Shown piece after piece: positions 19,288 to 28,403 of a stretch of DNA of 43,591 nucleotides. This DNA is from an uncultured Hyphomicrobiales bacterium (GTDB lineage Bacteria; Pseudomonadota; Alphaproteobacteria; Rhizobiales; Beijerinckiaceae). Under the pieces are notes generated by a model. The model was given only the letters and a program-made list of their open reading frames with translations. It made no database searches and had not been told where the DNA came from. Position 1 is the stretch's first letter. The number at the start of each line of letters is the position of its first letter. The stretch lies in contig CAISEY010000402.1 in NCBI GenBank assembly GCA_903884435.1, positions 1 through 43,591 of the forward strand. Direction: 5' to 3'. The position numbers and the translations under genes are program-made.

Positions 19288-20388
19288 ATGTCAGAGACCG
19301 CCCCGCCCCCCGGCAAATTCATGGTCGACACCTATCTGGAATGGTCGAAGCGCGAGGGCGTGCCGGTTCACGAGGATTTCGGTTTCGATCTCAAGACGCT
19401 CGACGTGCGCCCCTGGGCGCGGTTCGGCGTCCCCGGCGCCATCGCCCACGTGAAGGGCCGCGGCGATTTCATGACGATCTTCGTGCTGGAAATCCCGCCG
19501 GGCGGAAAAACCGACCTCATGCGACACGTTTACGAGGAAGCCGTCATCGTGCTCGAGGGCCATGGCAGTTCGCTCGTCGTCGGCTCGAACGGCGAACGCC
19601 ACGCCTTCGAATGGGGCCCCAACGCGGTCTTCGCGCCGCCGTGCAATTGCGCGCATCAATATTTCAACTCGTCGGGACGGGAACCCGCGCGCCTCGCCAT
19701 CGCCAGCAACATGCCCGCGGTGCTGAATCTCTTCCGCAGCGAGAAATTCGTCTTCGACAATCCCTTCGCCTTTCCCGAGCGCGAGGGCCAGCCCTCGCAC
19801 TTCCGCGGCGATGGCGATTTCATCCACGTGCGCCCCGGCAAACACATGTGGGAAACGAATTTCGTTCCCGACGCCAACCATCTCGAACTGAAGGAGTGGG
19901 CGGCGCGCGGCGGAAAATCCTCGCACGTGCAGTTGATCCTCGCCGACAGCATCCTGCACGCGCATATTTCCGAAATGCCGGTCGGCACCTACAAGAAGGC
20001 GCACCGGCATGGACCGGACCTGCACGTGTTCTGCCTCTCCGGCGAGGGCTATTCGCTGTTCTGGTACGAGGGGGACCGGGATTTCACCCGCGTCGACTGG
20101 AAACAGGGCTGGGTCTTCGCGCCGCCGGAGATGATGTATCATCAGCATTTCAACACGAGCGGCGGACGCACGCGCTACATCGCGATCGGCCACGGCAGCG
20201 TGCGCTATCCGTTCACGCAATACATGTTCCGGGTCTACAAGGGCATCGACCAGGACGTGAAAAACGGCGGCAACCAGATCGAATATTCGAACCAGGATCC
20301 GCGCGTCCACGCGATCTACCGGGACGAACTCGCGCGGCGGAATATCGCGCTCGACATGGACGATTTTTTCCCGCCGGGGGCGGCATGA
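19288..20388 (+). CDS. Bicupin protein
   Basis: Two cupin-like halves: PPGGKTDLMRHVYEEAVIVLEGHGSS...FAPPCNCAHQYFNSSG and PVGTYKKAHRHGPDLHVFCLSGEGYSLFWYEGD...FAPPEMMYHQHFNTSG. Confidence 0.82.
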   Translation: MSETAPPPGKFMVDTYLEWSKREGVPVHEDFGFDLKTLDVRPWARFGVPGAIAHVKGRGDFMTIFVLEIPPGGKTDLMRHVYEEAVIVLEGHGSSLVVGSNGERHAFEWGPNAVFAPPCNCAHQYFNSSGREPARLAIASNMPAVLNLFRSEKFVFDNPFAFPEREGQPSHFRGDGDFIHVRPGKHMWETNFVPDANHLELKEWAARGGKSSHVQLILADSILHAHISEMPVGTYKKAHRHGPDLHVFCLSGEGYSLFWYEGDRDFTRVDWKQGWVFAPPEMMYHQHFNTSGGRTRYIAIGHGSVRYPFTQYMFRVYKGIDQDVKNGGNQIEYSNQDPRVHAIYRDELARRNIALDMDDFFPPGAA

Positions 20389-21416
20389 TCCCGCGGCGAT
20401 TCCGGGCGGCGACGCTCGCCGCCGCGCTTCTGGCGGGCGGCGCGGCGCGCGCGCAGAGCGTCGCGGATGTCTACAAGGGCCGCGCGATGGAAATCATCGT
20501 CGGCGCGGGCGCGGGCGGCGGCTACGACGTGAACGCGCGTCTCGTGGCGCGCCATCTCGGCGCCTTCACGCCGGGCGCTCCCTCCGTCGTCGTCGCCAAC
20601 ATGCCCGGCGGCGGCGGCATCGCCGCGACGAATTTTCTCTACAACGTCGCCCCGAAAAACGGCCTCGTTCTCGGCACGTTCAGCAACGCCATGCTGACGC
20701 AACCGCTGTTTGGCGCGGATTCCGTCAAGTTCGAAACCGGCGGGTTCGGCTGGCTTGGCAGCACGAGCCGCGAGGACGGCGTGTGCATCGCCTCGCGCGC
20801 GTCGGGCGCGCGCTCCCTCGACGACCTGCGCCGGCGCCGCCTCGTCGTCGGCACGACCGCGCCCGGCACGACGACGCACCTTTTTCCGACGCTGCTCAAC
20901 CGCGTGTTCGGCTTCGACTTCAAGTTCGTCACCGGCTACGCCGATGGCGGCCAGGTCGTGCTGGCGCTGGAGCGCGGCGAGATCGAGGCCCTGTGCCAGA
21001 CCTGGTCGAGCCTCAAGATCGCTCATCCAGAATGGGTTCCGCAAGGTCGCGTGCAACCCCTCGTCTCCATCGGGCTCGGCGCGAATCCGGAACTCGCCGG
21101 CCTGCCCTCCATCATGGATCTGGCGCGCGACGACGAGCAGCGCGCCATGCTGGAAATCGTTCTCGCGCCGACGCTGGCGGGCCGGCCCTTCGCGCTCCCG
21201 CCCGGGGTTCCCGCCGAACGGCTCGACGCGCTGCGCAAGGCGTTCGTCACGATGACGCAAAGCGCCGCCTTCATCGAGGACGCCCGGCGCGCGCGGGTCG
21301 AACTGTCGCCGGCGGACGGTCTGGAGATCGACGGGCTCCTGCGAAGGATTTCCGCCGCCCCGCCGGCCCTCGTGGCGAAGGTGCGGGCCATCGTCGAGGC
21401 GGCCCCGCCGCGCTAG
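20385..21416 (+). CDS. Bug/TctC-family periplasmic binding protein
   Basis: ATGA overlap with bicupin stop; signal peptide then MEIIVGAGAGGGYDVNARLVARHLGAFTPGAPSVVVANMPGGGGIAATNFLYNVAPKNGLVLGTF; similar to 7953-8984. Confidence 0.87.
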   Translation: MIPRRFRAATLAAALLAGGAARAQSVADVYKGRAMEIIVGAGAGGGYDVNARLVARHLGAFTPGAPSVVVANMPGGGGIAATNFLYNVAPKNGLVLGTFSNAMLTQPLFGADSVKFETGGFGWLGSTSREDGVCIASRASGARSLDDLRRRRLVVGTTAPGTTTHLFPTLLNRVFGFDFKFVTGYADGGQVVLALERGEIEALCQTWSSLKIAHPEWVPQGRVQPLVSIGLGANPELAGLPSIMDLARDDEQRAMLEIVLAPTLAGRPFALPPGVPAERLDALRKAFVTMTQSAAFIEDARRARVELSPADGLEIDGLLRRISAAPPALVAKVRAIVEAAPPR

Positions 21417-21494
21417 GCTGGACAAGCGACGGCCGTCCGGCGAAAAGACGACGCTGCTCGCGGCGGCGCCGGCGCGTCTCTCACGGAAGTTTGA

Positions 21495-23549
21495 ATGTCA
21501 CTCGTCATCGCGCTCGATATTGGCGGCACTTTCACCGATCTCGTGGCGTTCGATTTCGCCACCGGCGCCATCCACCAGGCGAAGAGTTCCACGACGCCCC
21601 GCGATCTTTCGATCGGCATCCGCGAGACCCTGCGCAAGAGCGGCCTCGACATCGGCGCGACGGCGCTCTTCATTCACGGATCCACCGTCGCCATCAACAC
21701 GGCCATCGAGCGGACCGGCGCTCGAACCGCGCTGATCGTGACGGAAGGCACGCGCGATGTTTACGCCATCGGCCGCGGCAACCGGCCCGAGGCCTATAAT
21801 TTTCATTTCCGGCGGCCAGAACCCTACGTGAAGCGCCGCCATACATATGAAATCATCGAGCGTCTGAACGCCGCCGGCGAGATTGTCGCGCCGCTCGACG
21901 AAGCGAGCGTCGATCGCGCGATCGAACGCCTCCTCGCGGAGAAAATCGAGGCGGTCGCGATCTGCTTCCTGCATTCCTGGGCGAATCCCGCGCACGAACA
22001 GCGCGCCGGCGCCGCGATCCGGTCCCGCGCGCCCGACGTCTATTGCACGCCAAGCCACGAAATCCTGCGCGAATATCGCGAATACGAGCGCATGTCGACG
22101 AGCGTGCTCAACGCCTATGTCGGTCCGCGCGTCAGCAAGTATCTCGGAGATCTCGAAAGCCTGCTGCGCGGCCAGGGCTTCGCCGGGCCACTGCTGATCA
22201 TGCAATCGAACGGCGGCGGCATGTCGCTGGAGACGGCGCGCGCCGTGCCCGTCGCGACAATGGAGTCGGGCCCCGTCGGCGGCATCATCGCGGCGGCCGA
22301 AACGGCGCGCGGACTCGGCCTCGCCGACGTGATCGCCTTCGACATGGGCGGCACGACGGCGAAGGTCAGCCTCGTGCGCGACAACCAGCCGGACATCGCG
22401 CAGGGCTATTTCATAGGGGGCGCCGCGAGCGGCCATCCCGTCATGTATCCGGTCGTCGATATCGTCGAGGTCGGCGCGGGCGGCGGCAGCATCGCATGGA
22501 TCGACGAGGTTGGCGGGCTCAAGGTCGGCCCGCGCAGCGCCGGCGGCCAACCCGGCCCGGTCTGTTACGGACAGGGCGGAACGGAGCCGACCGTCACAGA
22601 CGCCAACGCGGTGCTCGGACGCCTTGGCGCCGACCGCTTTCTTGGCGGCGAAATGCCGCTCGACGTCGCGGCGGCGCGTGACGCCATCGAAACGAAGATC
22701 GCCCGGCCGCTCGGGCTCACCGTCAACGAGGCGGCGCTGGGAATCATCCGCATCGCCGTCGCGGAAATGTCGGTCGCGGTGCGTTCGGTCTCGGTCGGGC
22801 GCGGCTACGATCCGCGCGATTTCGCCATGGTGTCGTTTGGCGGCGCCGGTCCGCTGCACGCCATCGCCATCGCCCGCGAACTGCACATCCCCCGGGTCAT
22901 CATCCCGCGGCTGCCGGGCCATTATTCCGCGCTCGGCATGTTGCTCGCGGACAACCGGCACGATTACGTCCGCACGTTCTACAAGCCGCTGGCCGAGGCG
23001 CGGATGGAGGACATGCGCGCGATCTTCGCGGACATGACGGCGGAGGCGCGCGCGCTTCTCGTCTCGGAAGGCGCGCGGGACGAGGACATGTCCTTCCAGC
23101 TCTATCTCGACATGCGCTACGCAGGTCAGGAATTCCCCATCCAGACGCCGGTCGCGTCGGGCGATCTCGGGGGCGGCGACCGGGAGGTCTTGCGCCGCGC
23201 CTTCGACCGCGCGCACGCGCGCCGTTTCGGCCATCAGGCGCCCGATGAAGCGGTCGACGTGGTCAACCTGCGCCTCACCGCCCGGGCGCGCCGGCAACGT
23301 TCGAACTTCCCCGCGATCGAACGCGGCGACGGCGAGGCGAAGCCTCGCGGCTTTCGCGAGATCGTTCTCGACGATCCCGCCGCTCCGGTTCGCTGCCCGA
23401 CCTACGAACGGGACGATTTGCGCGCCGGCGCGCGTCTCGAGGGGCCCGCCGCCATCGCGGAATACGCCTCGACCCTCGTGTTGTTCGCCGGCGACAGGCT
23501 CCAGGTCGCACCGTCGGGCGAACTCGTCATTGAAACCGGCGCGCCATGA
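21495..23549 (+). CDS. hyuA: Hydantoinase/oxoprolinase family protein, HyuA type
   Basis: MSLVIALDIGGTFTDLVAFDFATGAIHQAKSSTTPRDLSIGIRETL...IHGSTVAINTAIERTGARTALIVTEGTRDVYAIGRGNRPEAYN...VIAFDMGGTTAKVSLVRD...; typical HyuA. Confidence 0.94.
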   Translation: MSLVIALDIGGTFTDLVAFDFATGAIHQAKSSTTPRDLSIGIRETLRKSGLDIGATALFIHGSTVAINTAIERTGARTALIVTEGTRDVYAIGRGNRPEAYNFHFRRPEPYVKRRHTYEIIERLNAAGEIVAPLDEASVDRAIERLLAEKIEAVAICFLHSWANPAHEQRAGAAIRSRAPDVYCTPSHEILREYREYERMSTSVLNAYVGPRVSKYLGDLESLLRGQGFAGPLLIMQSNGGGMSLETARAVPVATMESGPVGGIIAAAETARGLGLADVIAFDMGGTTAKVSLVRDNQPDIAQGYFIGGAASGHPVMYPVVDIVEVGAGGGSIAWIDEVGGLKVGPRSAGGQPGPVCYGQGGTEPTVTDANAVLGRLGADRFLGGEMPLDVAAARDAIETKIARPLGLTVNEAALGIIRIAVAEMSVAVRSVSVGRGYDPRDFAMVSFGGAGPLHAIAIARELHIPRVIIPRLPGHYSALGMLLADNRHDYVRTFYKPLAEARMEDMRAIFADMTAEARALLVSEGARDEDMSFQLYLDMRYAGQEFPIQTPVASGDLGGGDREVLRRAFDRAHARRFGHQAPDEAVDVVNLRLTARARRQRSNFPAIERGDGEAKPRGFREIVLDDPAAPVRCPTYERDDLRAGARLEGPAAIAEYASTLVLFAGDRLQVAPSGELVIETGAP

Positions 23550-25294
23550 CCATGCAACGCAAGCTCGATCCCGTGACTCTCGAGGTGCTGCGCAACGCGC
23601 TGCCCGCCATCGCCGCCGACATGGCGATCGACTTGCAACGCACCTCCTACAACATGATGATTTACGAGGTGCAGGACTTCTGCTGCGCGCTCGTCGACGT
23701 CGAGGGACGGCTGATCTGCCAGAACGTCGGCGGCGTCTCGCATTTCGTCGCCGACCTCGGCGTCATCATCAAGGACGCGGTGGCGCGATATGGCCGGGAC
23801 GGTTTCGCGCCCGGCGACGCGCTCGTCACCAATCACCAGCGCGTCGCGGGCCAGCACCTCAACAATGTCTGCGTCTTCACGCCGCTGTTCCACGAGGGCG
23901 CGCTGCGCGCCTTCGCCATCGTGCGCGCGCACTGGGTCGACGTCGGCGGCATGAGCACCGGCTTCAGCGCCCCGGGTCTCGTGACGGACCCGTGGATCGA
24001 GGGGCTGCAACTCGACCAGATCAAGATTCACGAAGCCGGCGTTCCCGACGAAAAGGTCTTGCGGATCATCCGCGACAACATCCGTTTTCCGGAAAACGCC
24101 ATGGGCGACCTGCGCTCGCAACTCGCCGCCTGCGCGCTGGCGGAGCGGCGTCTGTCCGAGCTGTTCACGCGCTATGGCCGCGGTCTCGTGTTCGACGCCA
24201 TCGAGCGCATGTTCGACGAGGTGGAGACGCGCTGCCGGCGCGTCGTTCGCGACATGCCGGACGGCGTATACGCGGCGGAGTCCTTCATGGATTCCGACGG
24301 GCCCGACAAGTCCGACACGATCCCGATCAAAGCCGTCGTCACGATCGCCGGCGACGACATGACCATCGACCTCACGGGATGTTCCCCGCAACGCAAGAGC
24401 GGCCTCAACGGCCGCACGCTCGCCGGCGCCTATATCGCCTACAAGGGCCTCACCGGCCCGCTCGACATGGTCAACGAAGGCTCGTTTCGCGCGCTGAAGG
24501 TCGTCATCCAGGAAGGCAACTTCATGATGGCGCGTTATCCCGCGCCAATGGCGGGCTGGAGCCGCGCCTTGCCGACGGTCGTCGACACGATCCTGAAGGC
24601 GCTCGCGCCGGCCCTGCCCGCGAAGGTTCCCGCCGCCCATCTCGGCAACCTCGGGGGCACGATGACCTTCTTCGGCCGCGACCCCGCGAAACAGCGCGAT
24701 TTCATTTTGCAAACCATCGAGGGCGGCGGCTGGGGCGGGCGGCCCGACGAGGATGGCGTCTCCACGTGCGTCTCCGTCTGCCAGGGCGACGTGCGCAACG
24801 CGCCCATCGAAACCATCGAGCTGAAATCCCCGGTGATCGTCAACCGGCGCGCGTTGCGGGAAAATTCCGGCGGCGCGGGAAAATTCCGCGGCGGTCTCGG
24901 TATCGAAACGAAAATGACGAATTATCTCGAGGGGCGCTGGAGCCTCAACAACACGGGTCGCCGTCTGTGCCCGCCGTGGGGCGTCGCCGGCGGCGCGGCG
25001 GGCGCGGCCTCGCTCAACACCATGAGCAAGCCCGGCGAAACCGACATGAAACCCTTCGATCCCGTGCGCCTCGTCTGCGCGCCGGGCACGAGCGTGATGG
25101 TGGCGACGGCGGGCGGCGGCGGCTGGGGCGATCCGCTGGATCGCGATCCCGCCAGCGTGCTCGAGGACGTGCTGGAAGAACTGGTGACGCGCGACGGCGC
25201 GCGCGATCTTTATGGCGTCGTCGTCGACATGGACAGGCGCGCGGTCGACGCGGCGGCGACCGCCGCCTTGCGCGCGGCGAAGCGGGGAGCGTGA
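23546..25294 (+). CDS. hyuB: Hydantoinase B/oxoprolinase family protein, HyuB type
   Basis: MTMQRKLDPVTLEVLRNALPAIAADMAIDLQRTSYNMMIYEVQDFCCALVDVEGRLICQNVGG...; ATGA overlap with hyuA. Confidence 0.94.
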   Translation: MTMQRKLDPVTLEVLRNALPAIAADMAIDLQRTSYNMMIYEVQDFCCALVDVEGRLICQNVGGVSHFVADLGVIIKDAVARYGRDGFAPGDALVTNHQRVAGQHLNNVCVFTPLFHEGALRAFAIVRAHWVDVGGMSTGFSAPGLVTDPWIEGLQLDQIKIHEAGVPDEKVLRIIRDNIRFPENAMGDLRSQLAACALAERRLSELFTRYGRGLVFDAIERMFDEVETRCRRVVRDMPDGVYAAESFMDSDGPDKSDTIPIKAVVTIAGDDMTIDLTGCSPQRKSGLNGRTLAGAYIAYKGLTGPLDMVNEGSFRALKVVIQEGNFMMARYPAPMAGWSRALPTVVDTILKALAPALPAKVPAAHLGNLGGTMTFFGRDPAKQRDFILQTIEGGGWGGRPDEDGVSTCVSVCQGDVRNAPIETIELKSPVIVNRRALRENSGGAGKFRGGLGIETKMTNYLEGRWSLNNTGRRLCPPWGVAGGAAGAASLNTMSKPGETDMKPFDPVRLVCAPGTSVMVATAGGGGWGDPLDRDPASVLEDVLEELVTRDGARDLYGVVVDMDRRAVDAAATAALRAAKRGA

Positions 25295-26421
25295 TGGATA
25301 TTGCAACCGACATTCGCGAGCGCCAGGCGCGCGTGCGCGCCGCGATGCGCGACCGCGGGCTGCGAAGCCTCGTCGTCTGGTTCAGCGGCCAGCATTTCAT
25401 GCTGCGCATGAACCAGCTCATGTATCTCACGGACTTCAAGGCGCTGGGACCGGCGGCGCTGCTGTTCAGCCTCGACGAACCGGCGGCGCTGATCGTTTCG
25501 CCGGAATGGGACTTGCCGCGGGCGCGCGAGGCCGTCGGCGTCGGCGACACGCTCGCCTGCGATCGGGAATCGCTCGCCGCGACCGTCGGCTCCATGGCCC
25601 GCGAATTGCCCGGTCCCGTCGGCCTCTCCGGACGCGATGGCATGACAATCGTCAACGCGCGACAATTCATGGCCGCCATCGGCGACCCGCCCGCGGCGGC
25701 GGACGATCTGATCGTTTCGCTCGCCGGCGCGCGCACGCCAGTCGAACTCGAACGCGTTGAAAAGGCGGCGACCATCGCCGACGCCGGATTCGCCGCGCTT
25801 TGCGAGGCGGCGCGCGTCGGACTGCGCGAATACGAACTCGCGGCGGAGATCGAGGCGGCGATGCAGGCGCTCGGCTCCGACGACAATTACGGCCTCGTCG
25901 GCGCCGGCCCGCACAATCAGGCGATCCGCGCGCCGTCCGACCGGCGCCTCGAGGCGGGCGACGTGATCATTGGCGAAATCACGCCGTGTTACCGGGGCTA
26001 TTTCGCGCAATTGTGCCGCACGCTGGTGCTTGGCGACGCGACCGCCGCGCAAAACGAGAAATACGCGCTGTTGATGGACGCGCAGCGGGCCGGCCTCGCC
26101 GCCGCGACGCCGGGCCGGTCGAGCAGCGACATCGCGCACGCGGTCAATGGCGTGATCGGCGCGGCGGGCTATGGCGAATATTGCCGCCAGCCCTACATGC
26201 GCACGCGCGGCCACGGGCTTGGCTTCGGCGGCGTCGTTCCGAACGACGTGACGGAAGACTCGAGCCCGGTGCTGGAAGTCGGGATGACCATGATCATCCA
26301 TCCAAATCAATACATTCCCGAAACCGGCTACATGATGCTGGGCGACACCGTCGTCATCGAGGCGAACGGGCCGCGGCGCCTCACGCAAACGCCGCGCCGT
26401 CTTTTCACGAAGGGGATCTGA
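25294..26421 (+). CDS. M24-family (creatinase/Xaa-Pro peptidase fold) protein, creatinase-like
   Basis: MDIATDIRERQARVRAAMRDRGLRSLVVWFSGQHFMLRMNQLMYLTDFK...YGLVGAGPHNQAIRAPSDRRLEAGDVIIGEITPCYRGYFAQLCRTLVLGD...RTRGHGLGFGG...; TGATG overlap with hyuB. Confidence 0.85.
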   Translation: MDIATDIRERQARVRAAMRDRGLRSLVVWFSGQHFMLRMNQLMYLTDFKALGPAALLFSLDEPAALIVSPEWDLPRAREAVGVGDTLACDRESLAATVGSMARELPGPVGLSGRDGMTIVNARQFMAAIGDPPAAADDLIVSLAGARTPVELERVEKAATIADAGFAALCEAARVGLREYELAAEIEAAMQALGSDDNYGLVGAGPHNQAIRAPSDRRLEAGDVIIGEITPCYRGYFAQLCRTLVLGDATAAQNEKYALLMDAQRAGLAAATPGRSSSDIAHAVNGVIGAAGYGEYCRQPYMRTRGHGLGFGGVVPNDVTEDSSPVLEVGMTMIIHPNQYIPETGYMMLGDTVVIEANGPRRLTQTPRRLFTKGI

Positions 26422-26422
26422 C

Positions 26423-27589
26423 ATGCACACGATGCATCCGGTTCTCAAGCGCGGCGGCCTGTTCTGGGACCGCGATTTGCTGCCGCCGCGCGCCTACGAG
26501 GAGCGCTTCGCGAGGATTCAGGCCGCCATCGCGGCCCGCGGCGACGACGCCTGGCTGATCTTCGGCGACGTCGAGCGTTATGGCGCGCTCGCCTGGTTCA
26601 GCAATTTCCTGCCGCGCACGCGCTCGGCCATCGCGCTCGTGCCGGCGCGCGGGGCGCCCTCCCTGCTCATCAGCGTCGGGCTTCGCGACGTGCCCGCGGC
26701 GAAGACGCTGACCTGGATCGACGACGTGCGCCCGTTCACGCGACTGCCGCGCACGCTCACGGGACTGATCGAGGAAAAGGGGCTCGCGTCGGCGCGCGTC
26801 GGACTCGCCTGCGTCGAGGAACTTCTCTCCATCAAGGACTGGAGCGAGATCGAGGCGGCTCTGCCATCGGCGCGTTTCGTCACGCGCACCGCCGAGGTCG
26901 CGGCCTTGCGGGCCAGCAAGGACGACTGCGAATTCGCGGCCCTGCGCCAGGCGGCGGAGGTCGTGTCCGGCGGCCTCGATCTGTGCGCCGGACTGCTGAA
27001 GCCTGGCGTCAACCTGCGCGTGGCGCTGTCGCGCGTGGAGCGGCATGTTCGCGCCCACGCGGCGGAAGACGCGCGGATCATGCAGGCCGCCGGTCGTCAC
27101 GCGAGCATCGCGCTGCGCCCGCTGGAAGACCATGAATTGCGCGAGGGCGAGGTCGTGATGGTTTATCTCGCGGCGGAAGTGCAGCGCTACTGGGCCGAGG
27201 AAGCGCGCACCTTCGTGCTGGGGGCCGCCTCCGCGAACATGCGCCGCCTCGCCGACCGGGCGACGGCGGCGCTCGACGCGATGACGGACCTCTCGGCGGC
27301 GGGCGTCGCCGTGGACCAGATCGCCCGCGCCGCGGACGCGGCGCTCGAAACCGACCATTTGCGCCTCTCGGCGCGCGGCTATGGCTATGGCTCCGGGATC
27401 GGCCTCGACGCCGGGGAGGCGCCATCCATTACTGGCGAGTCCGGCGACGTTCTGCCGGCGCGCGCCGCGCTCGCGTTGCGCGTCGTCGCCCATGAAACAG
27501 GCGCGGGAATCGCGCTGGCGCGCACGCTGCATTTGCGCGACGACGGCAAGCACGTGTTTGGCCGGCCGTCGTTGCTGGAGCTTCCCTGA
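26423..27589 (+). CDS. M24-family (pita-bread fold) protein, divergent
   Basis: MHTMHPVLKRGGLFWDRDLLPPRAYEERFARIQAAIAARGDDAWLIFGDVERYGALAWFSNFLPRTRSAIALVPARG...REGEVVMVYLAAEVQRYWAEEARTFVLGA. Confidence 0.78.
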   Translation: MHTMHPVLKRGGLFWDRDLLPPRAYEERFARIQAAIAARGDDAWLIFGDVERYGALAWFSNFLPRTRSAIALVPARGAPSLLISVGLRDVPAAKTLTWIDDVRPFTRLPRTLTGLIEEKGLASARVGLACVEELLSIKDWSEIEAALPSARFVTRTAEVAALRASKDDCEFAALRQAAEVVSGGLDLCAGLLKPGVNLRVALSRVERHVRAHAAEDARIMQAAGRHASIALRPLEDHELREGEVVMVYLAAEVQRYWAEEARTFVLGAASANMRRLADRATAALDAMTDLSAAGVAVDQIARAADAALETDHLRLSARGYGYGSGIGLDAGEAPSITGESGDVLPARAALALRVVAHETGAGIALARTLHLRDDGKHVFGRPSLLELP

Positions 27590-27599
27590 TCGCGCTGCG

Positions 27600-28403
27600 T
27601 CAGGAGCGCCAGTGGGCGACCCTGGCCTCGAGGCGGGCGAGCAGCGACATCAGCAGGATCGAGGCGCCCGCGAGCACGAAGACGCCCGTGAACAGGGTCG
27701 GCATGTCGTAGGATTCCGCCGAGAACCAGATCATGTTGCCAATGCCGGCCTCGGAGCCAAAAATCTCCGAGATCAGCACGCCCGCGAGCCCGCGCGCGAC
27801 GGCGATGCGCATCCCCGCGATGACGAAGGGGCAGGCGTTCGGCAACAAAACCGACGTAATGAGCTGGCGCCGGCTGGCGCCGAAGGCGATCGCGGCTTCC
27901 GTCAGGTCCTTGCTGGTGGAGCGCACGCCGAGACTCGTGTTCACCGCGACCGGGAAAAACGCCTCGATGAAGATGATGACGATCTTCGAGTAAATGCCGA
28001 TGCCCATCAGCACCACGAAAATGGGCGCCAGCGCGATCATCGGCGTCGCGTAAAGCGCGCCGACCCAGGGCTCGACGTAGCGAGCGAAGGCGCAGTTCAG
28101 CGCCAGCGCGACGCCCAGCGCGACGCCGAACACGACCGCGGCGACGTAGCCGAGCGCGAACTCGGTTCCACTCACCTGGAAATTGTTCCACAGCGCGCCA
28201 TTCTGCGCCAGTTTCCAGGCCCTCGCGGCGATGGAGGTCAGCGGGGCGAAGACGAGATCGCTCTTGATGACGTAGATCGCGAGCACCTGCCACAGAATGG
28301 CGACGCCCGCGATCGACACGACGGTGCGCAAGCGGTCCGGCGCGCAGAGGCGGGCGACAAGGCCGCGAGACCCTTCGCCGTCGTCCTCAGTCCCGGAAGC
28401 CAT
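27600..28403 (-). CDS. ABC transporter permease (NitT/TauT type)
   Basis: ...VVSIAGVAILWQVLAIYVIKSDLVFAPLTSIAARAWKLAQNGALWNNFQVSGTEFALGYVAAVVFGVALGVALALN...PIFVVLMGIGIYSKIVIIFIEAFFPVAVNTSLGVRST... Confidence 0.87.
   Translation of the reverse strand: MASGTEDDGEGSRGLVARLCAPDRLRTVVSIAGVAILWQVLAIYVIKSDLVFAPLTSIAARAWKLAQNGALWNNFQVSGTEFALGYVAAVVFGVALGVALALNCAFARYVEPWVGALYATPMIALAPIFVVLMGIGIYSKIVIIFIEAFFPVAVNTSLGVRSTSKDLTEAAIAFGASRRQLITSVLLPNACPFVIAGMRIAVARGLAGVLISEIFGSEAGIGNMIWFSAESYDMPTLFTGVFVLAGASILLMSLLARLEARVAHWRS

Noticed and set aside
19008-21416. 802-aa plus-strand ORF
   Set aside because: N-terminal part overlaps Bug and bicupin genes out of frame; real gene begins at 20385.
21498-23297. 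599-aa minus-strand ORF
   Set aside because: Antisense shadow of hyuA; composition-driven.
23402-25306. 634-aa minus-strand ORF
   Set aside because: Antisense shadow of hyuB; no domain signal.
23245-26421. 1058-aa plus-strand ORF
   Set aside because: First two thirds are an out-of-frame reading of hyuA/hyuB; only 25294-26421 is a real M24 protein.
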